This document shows, one piece after another, positions 1 to 10,929 of a DNA stretch of 64,000 bases (position 1 is its first letter; every line of letters starts with the position of its first letter). Location of the stretch: positions 15,872,001 through 15,936,000 of the forward strand of contig NC_052140.2 in NCBI RefSeq assembly GCF_016086655.4. The letters run 5' to 3'. The DNA is from Lepeophtheirus salmonis. Its lineage: Eukaryota; Arthropoda; Copepoda; Siphonostomatoida; Caligidae. The position numbers and the translations under genes were made by a program. The notes beneath the pieces are model-generated. The model made no database searches. It was not told the DNA's origin and saw only the letters and a program-made list of their open reading frames with translations.

Positions 1-161
1 GATCAGGCAAAACTAGTACTAACATAAAATTTCCTACTCATCAGTAACTTAGTTGCTTTATTTTATAATTTTGGGGTACATTGTATGAGTTTATTCATAC
101 GTCATACCTTCTCTTGCTATCTCCAAATGGGATACTGTGACAGTAGTAAGGGGCGAGGGGG

Positions 162-452
162 CAGTGGCGTCTGCAGGATTTTTTTTTTTTTGGGGGGCTT
201 GGTTTTTTCCAGAACGATTTACCTTTTAAAAAAATTTCCTCGATTAACCTTCTTTTTACAAAAAAAAGTCTTTAAAAAAAGTTTTTTTATTTCAATGACC
301 TTTTTTTATAAAGAAAATTTGAATTTTTTTTTCCTAATGACCTGTTTTTAGGAAAACAAATTCATAAATTGATTTTTTTTGGGGGGGGGCTAGTTTTTCC
401 AATTTGGTGGAGGGGCTACAGCCCCTTCAGTCCCCTCCCTGCAGATGCCCCT
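162..452. repeat. CAGGGGCG-type MITE, copy 1 (family B)
   Basis: The left end reads close to CAGGGGCGTCCGCAGG (here with GTGGCGTCTGC). The right end, near 440-452, is its inverted complement (CTGCAGATGCCCCT). The interior is A/T homopolymer-rich with a 'GGGGGGCTTGG' block on the left and a 'GGAGGGGCTACAGCCCC' block on the right. The same architecture recurs about ten times in this window. No clear target-site duplication is visible at this copy. No coding capacity; the Phe/Lys-rich frames through it are artefacts of the homopolymers. Confidence 0.7.
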
Positions 453-724
453 AGGTGGATGATGAGGTCATGAACCATTAGAGTATAATAACAGGATGAT
501 CATAATAGGTACCATGGAGATTATCTTATATGTTATCTTACCCATAAGGTTGATAATTTTGGTAAGGATACAAAAGCGTACAAGGAGGAGTGAAGAAATA
601 CTTATGGTATCATTGTCCATTGCCTAAAATAATGAACATCTTCCTCTATCAAGAACGTTAGCAATTCCCGCCTTTATTATTAATATAATATTAGATACTG
701 ATAGTCGATAGAGACCTAAATAAA

Positions 725-1168
725 ATGCCTAAAATAACGTCATCATCGGTCTGGATTTCTGGAAATGGAGGCCCAGGAATTTGGAAATACTTACCGGACG
801 AGAAACAGATGGCTTGTCAGATTTGTCGATATAAATGTGCCTTTAATCCCACGTATAGAATTAAACTCCTCTCATTATCCTCATCTCATATCAAGAGCAT
901 GGATATTCATCTAAAAAATCAAGTTAATGATGAATACATCAAGTCAGACATTAACTCTGGTCTCACAAAGATGTTTATTGAATGTAATATACCCTTACCC
1001 ATTGCTCTTCATTCTACGTTCAAAAAATTTAGGGAGAAATATATGGGTAAACCTGTCCCATCCCGAGGAGCACTCTTTAAATTAATCAAGGATGTTGGTA
1101 ATTATGTCATTTATAGAAACACCCCAATTGTAAATTGTGAAGTTGAGATAATTTTCAGCATGTTTTGA
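725..1168 (+). pseudogene. CGGBP1-like / hAT-BED-derived protein or fragment
   Basis: An open frame of 147 codons with an ATG start and a TGA stop. Residues about 31-62 contain a C-x2-C pair (CQIC) followed by spaced His residues, compatible with a degenerate BED-type zinc finger. Residues about 84-120 contain 'ECNIPLPIALHSTFKKFREKY' in shortened form, which resembles the segment after the BED finger in hAT transposases and in domesticated CGGBP1-like proteins (A/C-x-IPL-x-K-x-x-HP-x-x-x-x-FL-x-KY). The frame then runs into unrelated residues and stops, and no catalytic hAT domain follows. It could be a short domesticated DNA-binding protein or a truncated transposon copy. Arthropod genomes carry many such paralogues, so I favour the transposon-derived reading. 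Function is not established. Confidence 0.45.
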
Positions 1169-2640
1169 GTCATCCACGCCAAATTACGATCGAAGTTATC
1201 ATTAAAAAGTATAAAATATTTACTAATTTCGAAATGGAACTCTGAATTTTGTACCATCTAACAATAAGTATTAATTTTTTTTAAATCTAACCATAAAATA
1301 TGATTCTATTTTAGCTAAAAATAACAAGAATTATGATACACAACTCATTAAAGGTCAAAAACAACTGCTTAAATTGTCACAACAAGGGGGGTAGTAGCTT
1401 CAGATGGTTCGCAACTAGTTTGTCTGACACAAGTTTCTTCACTTAAAGACTTGGACATAACAACGGGGGTAGTTGCACTGGGTGTAGCATTATAATTAGC
1501 AATTGTGTGTATCCTTCATGATAATAGTATGTTGTTATATAAGCATAAATAACGGGGAAAAATCTTTTTTGATGCTCTTAATAAAGAGTAATATCGCCGT
1601 CATTAGCTTTTGCTCAGAATCTTTACGACATTTTTTTATAAGTATATTTATTGTCCAATTTTATGATTTTGACATTTACTTTATTATTAATAATTATTGA
1701 GATCTCATTGGTAGAGATATATTTATCCTGTGCACAATTGTATATAGCAATTTCCACATGAAGAAAAATGGATGATGATCTTTTTGATTAAACTCCACGT
1801 CTGGCTTGTGTTTTGCAACCTAAAATGATGACATATTTAACTGAATTCCAATGTCAGAATAAGAAAATATCATTCGGATCAACCTATTATTTCAATATTT
1901 TGTATTTATAATTTATTGTTATTATTAATTATTATAATTTTAATTGATTAATTTTGTATACTTAACATAAATGTATGATGGTTTATTTTTCAGTATGTAG
2001 ACTATATTCAATTTAAGCCTTCTTTTTAAACTTGGAACTTCAAATATATTTCGAAATACTCTAATTTGTCGTTTCATTACTTATTATTCTGAGAATATGG
2101 TTCATAATGAATTCCAATTTCATGGAGTGTGACGTTTTCAAATCTACTGTAACGGATAAAAAACGTCTAAGTCAATTATATGTAGTATATTTTCATTAAA
2201 CATTTTGCTAATACATACTTTCGTTATACCCTCCAAAATCATAACAAAGCAGGCAGCTGATAATCACATCAGTATTTTAAACAATGGTACCATAAGTTTT
2301 TCTCCCCTTCTCCTTGCACGCGTTTTTCTCTACGGGATTATCTACTTTGCTTATCCATTATCTCATAAAACATACAAATACCATAAATATACATGAATAG
2401 AAATATACCGCACAAACTCCAAAATGATTATCTAGTCCTACTTGGAAACTTATTCGAGCAATTATGATCGATTGAATACGCACCTCTCTTCCTACTATTC
2501 TTTCCTATTTTTAGTGTTGCTTCGTTGTACTTAGCGAAGTTATTTCCTTATTACTTAGTTGTTTCTATCCTTGAATTTCAACTATACTTTCTCGCTGTCT
2601 CAAGTCGTAACAGGAGTAGAGACATCAACTGACGGTGTTG
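1169..2640. other. Non-coding A/T-rich stretch
   Basis: No frame here shows recognisable protein motifs. The short open frames near 1503-1700 and 2205-2396 have the composition of random A/T-rich sequence. I see no tRNA-like or transposon termini. Confidence 0.5.
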
Positions 2641-2649
2641 AGGAAGTTT

Positions 2650-3043
2650 TGCCCTGGGGTTAATAGGCTTGCAAAATGACTAAAGTCTTGGCTACGTACT
2701 CTTAAATTTTGGCTACTAAAATGTTCCATTCCTTGGCTATTTGGCTAACGAACAAATATCAAAAAAGAGACTCTGGATCAAGAGGAAATGTAGGAAGATA
2801 ATAAGACTCTTCCCTCAAGAGCAACAACTGACATTTTCTAATTTGCAAGAATATAATTCATTTTTTTGAACTTGTTCTTGTTTAATAAAAGTTCCCAAAA
2901 TGTACATTGGGTTTATATGTATGTATATGAGTTCATTTGTATTTTAAAAAATGTCATCGTTCCTTTCATTTTGAACTACCAAAACTTGAAGACTGCATGC
3001 TTTGAGGGCTACTAGGTATTTTGAAATTTTGCAAACCCTGGGA
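2650..3043. repeat. Possible hAT-like MITE with imperfect inverted ends
   Basis: The left end contains CCTGGGG...GGCTTGCAAAATG. The right end, read on the opposite strand, is CCCAGGGTTTGCAAAATTTC. Inside the ends, GGCTAC motifs on the left and GTAGCC on the right are again mirrored. The interior has several 'TTGGCTA' repeats. No transposase is present. Boundaries are approximate and no target duplication was confirmed. Confidence 0.4.
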
Positions 3044-3212
3044 TACCATTATGATTTGTAATCCAAAATGATCATACACCTAGGTCCATGATTTCATATG
3101 CAACTTTTTTCATATTTTGATGTAGTAAGTAAGCCTCGTAAAATTGAATGCCGAATTAAATTTATGAAATATATGGGAATAATAAAAAAACACAGAATGG
3201 TTTTAGATACTT

Positions 3213-3218
3213 TTTATT
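3213..3218 (-). terminator. Candidate polyadenylation signal AATAAA
   Basis: The plus strand reads TTTATT, giving AATAAA on the minus strand about 310 bases beyond the stop codon of the zinc-finger gene. It is the nearest canonical hexamer I noticed downstream of that gene. Such motifs are common by chance in A/T-rich DNA. Confidence 0.3.
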
Positions 3219-3529
3219 GTTTTTGGAATTTTTTGGACACATATAAATGGTATAATAATACTTAATAAAAATACACTAAAATAAATTAACCATAAAATAT
3301 TGACAAATTAAATAAATAAAGATATATAGAGATAACATTGTTTCGCAGGGTTTGTAATTACACGACCCAAAAAATTATGCAACTCATCTAATACAACAAT
3401 TTGGTAAATTCAGTAAAATGAATTTAGAACAAAGTTATCAGAAGGAAAAAAAATACTGAAAGAATATAGAAGAGATTCATTCACAATTATACAATTATGA
3501 TCTTAGTTGAAGACATCTCGAAACCTTCA

Positions 3530-4768
3530 CTAACTGAGGAACTGATAGGTAGGCTTGAGTGTGGAGCGTAGTTTAGTCATGTGTTCCTGATATGCTGGAC
3601 AATTAAGCTTATGTTTATTGAGGCCTTTCTCTGAGGAGAATCCCCGACCACATTGACAGCTGACGGTTGTGGGCTTTTTATGCATCTTTTTGGTGTGTGC
3701 ATTCATTCGGAAGTAACCAATAAAGTGGGAGCTGGGGCAATATTGGCATTCGTATATTGCATGCTTATTACGAAAGTGCTTCGTAGCCTCCTTGTAATTT
3801 CGTAGAACATCTCTACATGAAAGGCAACTGTATCGCTCTTGTCCTTTACCATCGATAGTAGAAACGAATAATTCATTCATTGGAGGTGGAGTGTAGCTGG
3901 AAGAAACTTTGGGGGATGTTATTGGAGATGGAAGTGGATCACTGCTTGAGGAACTCGCTATAGGATACTGGAGTGCATCCGAGAGATCAAAAGTAGCTTG
4001 AACTACAGAAGGCCTTTGAGGGTCAAAATTAATTATCACCATTGGCTCATTATCTCTGATACTGGTTTCAGAAACATTGCTAATTTCTTGAGTAGGGAGT
4101 ACTTCGACCATAAAAGTTGGTGTAGAGGGTACTTGAGTGGATTCAGGGGTTGATTCAGCAGTTAAAGAGTTAAAAAGAGATTCCAATGATTCATTATTAG
4201 TTTGAGGTTCATTAACATCGTTTGAGGTAGATGAAATGTGTTCATCAGATGTTGACGTGTTATACAGTGGCTGAAGATTATTAAATTGGTCCAAGGAGTC
4301 GTCATCATTGGAGAGAAGGGACTCATCAAAAGGTAGATGGTGAGATTCTAAGGAAAAAGTGGGTGGACTCAACACTGGGAGATCCACACTTTGGTTACCT
4401 TCATTTTTATTAGTTAATGAGGTCTTGTTTATGTCTTTGAGGATTTCATTCATGAGATCTTCCGTATCAAGGGGAAATAATATGCTGTCCTCCTTGTTTA
4501 TACCATTGCTATTGTTCCTGTTTAGATGAACAAAATCAAGATCCTGATTTTGAGGTGTAAACGGAGGAGATAAAACAGAGGACGTGAAGCTTTCTTCAGT
4601 AGATCTCCGAGCTCTTTTGGAAGGACAGCTGTAATCCTCTTCATCATTCCACGTTGAGGATATGAAAGGATCGCGATTATCATTCGTCAGCCATGATGGA
4701 CCAGATAAGATAGCGTCCTCAGGGATGGTTGCCCATAGGGATTGAAGGTCAGAGTTATAATCATCCAT
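3530..4768 (-). CDS. C2H2 zinc-finger protein, probable transcription factor
   Basis: A single uninterrupted frame of 412 codons ending in TAG. The ATG at 4768 has a favourable context (A at -3, G at +4) and an in-frame TAA three codons upstream, so this start is well placed. Residues 1-310 are rich in Ser, Thr, Pro, Asn, Asp and Glu with no obvious fold, as in activation or regulatory regions. A basic cluster KRARR at 51-55 could be a nuclear localisation signal. Three finger motifs follow: C315/C318/H331/H336 (C-x2-C-x12-H-x4-H), C341/C344/H358/H363 (x13 spacing) and a C2HC finger at C371/C373/H386/C390 with only one residue between the first two cysteines. This supports DNA binding in the nucleus. 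I do not recognise an orthologue. A TATTTATA motif at 4864-4872 lies about 100 bases upstream on this strand and could serve as a core promoter. The lack of introns may indicate a retrogene or simply a compact gene. The reading as an expressed gene is strong; the specific function is unknown. Confidence 0.85.
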   Translation of the reverse strand: MDDYNSDLQSLWATIPEDAILSGPSWLTNDNRDPFISSTWNDEEDYSCPSKRARRSTEESFTSSVLSPPFTPQNQDLDFVHLNRNNSNGINKEDSILFPLDTEDLMNEILKDINKTSLTNKNEGNQSVDLPVLSPPTFSLESHHLPFDESLLSNDDDSLDQFNNLQPLYNTSTSDEHISSTSNDVNEPQTNNESLESLFNSLTAESTPESTQVPSTPTFMVEVLPTQEISNVSETSIRDNEPMVIINFDPQRPSVVQATFDLSDALQYPIASSSSSDPLPSPITSPKVSSSYTPPPMNELFVSTIDGKGQERYSCLSCRDVLRNYKEATKHFRNKHAIYECQYCPSSHFIGYFRMNAHTKKMHKKPTTVSCQCGRGFSSEKGLNKHKLNCPAYQEHMTKLRSTLKPTYQFLS

Positions 4769-4980
4769 ATTTTCTTATATTTGAACTGTGAGTCTTTAGC
4801 TAAATATATGTTATTGGGATATCCTCTGTTTTCGGAATGATTGTATTTTACGGATGGCTGGAATATAAATATCCTCATTAGCAAAGGTGACAAATTTCGT
4901 AGGTAGAGGGAAAATCGCCCGCTAATGATCTTTCTTTCTTTTTTTAAATCCCCCACCCCGACGAGTAAACATAATTGCAA

Positions 4981-7866
4981 TTATCTTAACCAATAAATTT
5001 AATAAATGCTATGTCAACAACATTTAAACCAATTAGAAGTGTTGCCATAAGTGTAAACAAATCAGGTGCTTTTTAATTAATTTTTTAAAGTCATTTTAAC
5101 ATCAAGTAAGTATAATCAAGTCTTTACTAAGCTTTTGAGTATTTAAATTTGTTGGGGCCCGCTTTTATCCCCAAGTATTTTGTGTTCTGCTACCCAAAGC
5201 TTAAAGTTTTCCCCTCAAAAACAGTCTATGTAGGCACCGCACTGATTACCTCCAAAAAGGCTCATATGCAACTAGTACATACTAAAAATTAGTTATATAA
5301 CTTGTCTGACAGAACAAATTCAAGGTAAAACGGGCTTAAAAAAACTACCATCTCTAAATGTTCACTTTATATAACTAAAGGAGATTTTATATGCAACTTC
5401 AAGGATAATTTGCAAGTAAATAAGTTGTACCCGTTTCAGGTTCAGGGTGGGCCTAAGGTCACTGGAATCACCAAAAATATTGCTATTGTTTTGTTTTTTA
5501 AATGTCATTGGAAGAGAAGAAAAGCATTAAATGTTATAAACAAGTGAAAAAATTGTCTAAAAAAAGGGGAAAAACAAAAAAGCGTTCTTAATGCTAAAGC
5601 CGGCTATATCTTTAATTATTTCATAAGTATCATTATCCCTACCCAAGTTAAGATTTAAACATCGAGCAATCCGTTTTGCTTAGGGCTCCGCAAAAGCTAA
5701 GGCTGGCCTACTACGATTCTATCGCTTCCATTTTTATTTGCCCCGCTTATAATTTTTTGGGGGCAATAAATTTTGCATAAATATTTGGGACTACAACCAC
5801 TTGTTATGACCTTTTCTTTTGTTGACATTACTTGATGACCTTAGCATTGAGAAAAGACATCTATTAAAATTTATTTAACTGAGATTGATAAGCAATATTA
5901 TCCCGTCTCGATTTGAGTTTGTCAGTTCCGGTTTTAGTGGTTCAAGAAAAAGAACTGATAGAACCACCAAGTCGATATACAAACCCGGCTTTAGAGGAAA
6001 AGTGCTATAGCCTGGGGGCCGTTTTCTAAAAAAAAAAAAAAAAAAAGGAAATGGCCAACACGCTCTCGCCAAAATAAGAGCAAGCTTAGTTATCACTTAT
6101 AATTCGGCTTGATTGCAAATACTTAAAGTAGTCTACACTCATAAATTGTTTCTTAATATTTTAGAACATGGCTGAATTTAAAAAAAATATATATAATTTT
6201 TATAGATAATAATTTAAAATTAATTATTAAAGCTTTTTTATGACTTACCTTGATGTATTTGATGATCCAATCTTAAAATACACATAATCATCAAACATTA
6301 ATTCATTTTTGGATCCATGGTGATAAGATCCACAACTTTTTTGAAAAAAAAAAAAGTTTTTCATATTCATAATTGGACAGAAAATCTGGCAATCATTATG
6401 ATTATGTAGGTTTTTTTTTTTTTCAATTTAAATAGATAAATTGATTAATCTAAATACAATGAAGAAGGAAAAGGAAAGGAAATACGATTAATCCACGAAT
6501 GTACAACTAATTGCATATACCAAAGTATTATACACTTTAGAAGCAAGTCCGGTACAGACAATGTTTACCTTAGCTTCTTAAAAGGATCCTTAGTGTTTGA
6601 AGACTTCGTTTCAAGTGAAGAATTGCTAATGATTACTCTGTCAAAACCTTATCTTTTAAATAGAAATAATTATCTCTACATTATTTTTTTTTATTGTTTT
6701 CGGGAGTTTTTCACAAGTAAATATTTGATAAAGACCGGGCATTGAGATGAGAAGAGTCCTGATGATTAAAAACAACAACGAAAGATCCATAAGTCCTGGT
6801 TACACAAAATCACGGCGTTTTTATATGTATGTACACTGTATTTTGTTTATCAACTGTCGGCGTTTCTGCCCCCACCCTTATCAGTGCTGTTTTTCTGAAT
6901 GTTGATTGGTTGATTTGTTATGTTATGAACACGGCGTTACCTCACATTCACAAAACTCACTCAGTATTTTGTAGTAAGCTGTGGATTTTTCTGCCGATTA
7001 TTATTTACCAACAATGACCAAATAATTCTAATTCAAATTTTGGGATATATTGGTCAACTACTAAGGGATTTTTTGCATTTTTCTCTTTGTTGAAGAAAAC
7101 AAGGTTGCCATATATCTAAAATAAAATATACTATGTGATTTATGCTCTGAATATACTTTTATTAACAAAATTCAAATGCATTTTCCCAGAGCACTCGATG
7201 GGAGCATCATACAACTATATTTCATATTAAATAATATTATCGTTGAGAGAGATGCATTATTTTGCCGCAAGGAGGTGTCACTCCCTGTTGCCTTGTTTAC
7301 AAAACTTCTATAAGTAACTAAGGATGTTGCCCCCATTCCAACAAATTGCAATCAATTTTGCATGTAATTGTTCTTCCTTTTCATTTCATAATTATGATTA
7401 TTCAATGTCCATTTTTATTTATTAAAGGATATTAAATATTTACCATAAGTATAGGGATCTGATACGGATTTTAAGTCATTCAAATTTATATTATTATGCC
7501 TTTCTTTCTCGAAAGCTCAATAAATTCATGTATGTTGCATTCTATATAAATACCCTGACATGATTTATGAGTGTTTCTTTGTAGGTAAGAATAATATTTA
7601 GAAAATAAAGTGGTTCAAAGTTCAGTCGTAGATAAACTTGATTTCGATATATTTCTGATGACTCGGGATATAGCAAAAGCATTTTTAACAAAGTCCAAAG
7701 TTCAAAAATAACGCAACTCTACTGCCATGTGTATAACTCACAAAACATTACATTAGAATATGCGCTGCTCCAACATAAAAACAATCTCGAACAAAATCAA
7801 GAAAAGGAGAAATTTTGTTTGTGTACTGCCATTGCAATAGGCTGGACTTCATCAAGATCCTGTATA
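4981..7866. other. Intergenic, no gene recognised
   Basis: A/T-rich sequence with homopolymer tracts (poly-A near 6028-6045). Short open frames at 5875-6096 and 6829-7017 have no motifs and are probably chance. No clear transposon termini were identified here. Confidence 0.5.
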
Positions 7867-8150
7867 CAGGGGTGTCCGGAGAGGGGGGGCTGGTTGAAGT
7901 AATTTTTGCTTTGAACTGGAAAATTTAATATTTAAAAGTTAATTTAATTTGTCAAATTTTTTTGCCAAAAATTTAATTTTTTGTTAACAATTGTGGATTT
8001 TTGAATATTTTTTCCTTAAAATTTGATATTTTTTGTAAATGGTTATGGATTTGTCGAAAAAATTTGTAAAAAAATTTACTTTTTGAAATTTACTTTTTTA
8101 ATTTTTTTTCGAAAAAAATTTACTTATTTGGGAGGACAGGAGCTTTACTG
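7867..8150. repeat. CAGGGGCG-type MITE, copy 2, right end lost
   Basis: Starts with CAGGGGTGTCCGGAGAGG and is followed by a G-run plus GCTGG block and A/T minirepeats containing 'TGTGGATTTTT' and 'TTATGGATTTG', the same internal motif as the other family B copies. The right inverted end is not recognisable near 8130-8150. Confidence 0.55.
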
Positions 8151-9111
8151 TCTTGAGATTTCATTAAATTAGCTGTGAGTAGCTGTAAAATGAAGGAAAC
8201 AAACGCAAAATCCACTCCATATCTAGTAATGATATAGGCAGGCTAACAGCATTGTCGATTTTCTTTAATATTGATTAAAATGATATTCTGGGGAAATTGT
8301 TTTGATCTCTTATTAGTATATAAGTAACTATGTAATTAATAAGTGGTTGAGTAATAATAAATTATTAATTAAATAGTTAGTAAGTAAAAAAAAATTCTTG
8401 AGATATTATTATAATATATATTCAACGCAACCTAACCACCTTATTAAGTTAATTTTTTTAATAAAGCGTAAAAAATAAATTGTCCAAAAATCAATCAAAT
8501 TCGACCTTTTTTAAAGGCTTTTTTTTTTTAATTGAAATATATGGTCTATTCTAATAACTTCAGTTATGATATAAAACACTTGAAGAAAAATTAAAACTTT
8601 TTTTAGTGGTTATATACATTTTTGTATTAATTGTAATCAAGATAATGTAATACATAATTCATTTTTCAAAAGCTAAAATGTTGTTATCAATTATAATGGT
8701 CATTTTCGTGTTCCATGGCTTTGATAACAATAATCAAATATGGATTTCAGCCTGCGGACGCTCCAAAACCTTCATTTTGTTGCATAGTGTAATTAATCAA
8801 TTTAAAAAAAATGCAAAATGGAAAGTTCTTCGTGACTCGATAGTTGAGGACCCAAAGTATAAAAATTATATATTTAACGTGTTCCTTCAAGTCCCTGCCA
8901 GCAACCACACAAATTATGGCATATCTACTACAAGGGTTGATTTATCAACCTGCTCTAAACGGTCATTTTTTTAACACAGACTCTTGATTAGAAATCAACG
9001 AAGGAAGGAATGACGGGCTCTAGACTTTAAGACCCTCTCTTGACAAATTAATAAATGATATTTAAGCATGCACATAAATAGAGCTTTAAATCTTTTGAAT
9101 TTTTTAGCCGG
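8151..9111. other. No supported gene
   Basis: A 98-codon frame at 8678-8974 on the plus strand is open but shows no domain, signal peptide or neighbour relationship, and I cannot support it as a gene. The rest is A/T-rich with no recognisable element ends. Confidence 0.4.
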
Positions 9112-9310
9112 TCCATTTTTTTTTTTTTTTTTTTTTTTTTTTGAATTGGTAATCTGAAGAATGAGTTTTCTTTTCCTTATCTGTTGGCATTATTATTTAA
9201 CTCCAGATAAGTAAACTTCTTTCTTCCCCAACATTCAGTTATATTCAAAATACCTAATTGAATATTCATGTGTGTGCTCATAAAAGACGAAGAGTCCTTG
9301 TTTTCTTAAT
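9112..9310 (+). repeat. Dispersed repeat family A, 5' part
   Basis: Shares an ordered series of blocks with the copies at 12640-13090, 13185-13590 and (inverted) 38700-39115: a T-run, TTGAATTGG/TGATTTGGCAACCTGAA, CTTTTCCTTATCTG, ATTATTTAACTC, AGTAAACTTC, then TGTGTGCTCATAAAAGACG. It breaks off after that block. No coding potential was recognised; it is probably a non-autonomous mobile element of unknown class. Confidence 0.6.
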
Positions 9311-9543
9311 AAAATATATAATAAATTACTTAAATTTCACAGTATTTATACCCTTGATCCTTTAATGGAAAAATTGGTATCCCGTAATCTCAGTCAAGAA
9401 CAATTTTCCGGGAAATGAGTAAGCCATTATCAATGTTTCCATAGCATTTTTCATGAAGATTGAAGAAAAAGTAGTTTTATTACAAAAACTGAATTATAAG
9501 TTTGAGATATTAGAAGAACATCTTAATTCAAACCAACAAGGCA

Positions 9544-9677
9544 GTCTTTTTTGAGACTTTCTGTCGATTTTAATGGTTTTTGATAAAGTTTTTAATATAT
9601 AAAAAGAACCGTCAAAACTGTTCTTTTTTAGACTTTCCGTCAATTTGAACGTCATTGGTAAAGTTTTTAATAAAGAT
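9544..9677. repeat. Two-copy tandem duplication, period about 76 bp
   Basis: The unit at 9544-9619 and the unit starting at 9620 share a T-run, GACTTTC-GTC, AAAGTTTTTAATA and flanking blocks in the same order. The units have diverged, so this is not a recent duplication. The short minus-strand frame across it is a by-product. Confidence 0.6.
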
Positions 9678-9689
9678 CTTTGTGTCATA

Positions 9690-10760
9690 AGTAAAATTTT
9701 GGTATAAATTTATTTTTTTGAAAGTGCATTTTGACTCATTTAAACGTAGTTTAACGATAGTTTCAGTTTAAAAAAATAATTATCTATTCAAGAATTTTGT
9801 TATGATAATGAATAAATTGGTGTTAGGGCTACATGATAACTCAAGATGTCGAAATCCTCCAAAGTTTGGATAAAAAAGAAGAATTATACTTTGGTAACAT
9901 TGAAAGACTACATTTCTGCTGACAGAGATAATTAAATAAACTATTGTTTATGTCTCTAATACCTTTGAATTATTTGAATATGGACGAATAATTTATAAAA
10001 GCACTAATGTTTTGCTAGTTACCATCATATATATATATATATATATACATATATTTAATGTATGCTTCAAAAGGAATTCGACAATTATAACATCTCCAGT
10101 CATAGCCATAATAAAAAGTTTTAAAAAAATCAATAATAAAAGGGATCTTTTCGTTACAGATTTTTTTAACCCTCTGTTGTTGAACTAGGATAATATACAC
10201 CCCAAAGATTTATAAAAGTACTTTTTATTTCTTTTAATCTACATTTTATTGCCAATTCTTTTGAGTATGCTCCTAAAGTATTAAAAACATTATAATCAAT
10301 CATGTATTTATTTTGATAATGTCTTATTTAGGAATATATTAATATATTTAACCATTTTTAATCAAGGTTTAGTTAATTTAATTAACTGGTTTCCTATATA
10401 GTCGTTCCTTTGTTTTTTCTTTAGATTCCTTGGACTCTTCTTTTTTCAATATTAGAACTGAGGAACACATAGAATGCTACAAAATTATTTTATATAATAC
10501 TTATCTTTTTACTATAAAAATAAAAAATCATATATCTTGTTAAAAAATGATAAAAACTATAAGTAATTTATGCTTTTATTAATTTGTCAATTTGTATCCC
10601 TTAATGTCTTTAAATTTGAATGGTATTAATACCAGGTGGTCTATTGAAATCTGAATCCTTACTAATTCAATAATTAACGAAGGTTGAGTGATTGAAATCA
10701 TTTCATATTTCGATATATTCAAGCATACACAATTTGTTACAAAACAAGGCAAACATGAGC
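9690..10760. other. No gene seen; AT microsatellite inside
   Basis: Contains an (AT)n microsatellite at 10027-10047 and otherwise low-complexity A/T-rich sequence. No recognisable element ends or exons. Confidence 0.5.
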
Positions 10761-10779
10761 TCTCTAGCTTATGTACAAG

Positions 10780-10925
10780 TCGAGAAAATGACTCTTGAAC
10801 GTGATGAACAAATTTCTATTGGCGCACTCCAAACCGATGGGCGTCTGCAAGACCACTATCTACGCCGTCAGCAAGTCTGAAACGTTGGAGGAGATGAAGG
10901 GCTTAATTGATACAATTTGTCAAAT
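10780..10925 (+). pseudogene. Mariner/Tc1 transposase helix-turn-helix remnant
   Basis: One frame reads LLAHSKPMGVCKTTIYAVSK then SETLEE, matching the N-terminal helix-turn-helix wording of mariner transposases (x-G-V-x-K-T-T-I-Y-x-V-S-K). The same block is present inverted at about 56500-56600. No catalytic domain follows in place. It is a short relic. Confidence 0.5.
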
Positions 10926-10929
10926 GAAT

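Noticed and set aside
85..351. 88-codon Phe/Lys-rich open frame
   Set aside because: Runs through poly-T/poly-A of a family B MITE; composition is that of homopolymers. The same applies to the Lys-rich frames at 53698-53961 and 57590-57838.
4687..4980. 97-codon minus frame overlapping the start of the zinc-finger gene
   Set aside because: Different frame from the well-supported 412-codon gene, no motif, and it consists largely of the presumed 5' untranslated region.
8678..8974. 98-codon plus-strand frame
   Set aside because: No domain, repeat relation or gene-like context; length is attainable by chance and I cannot support it.
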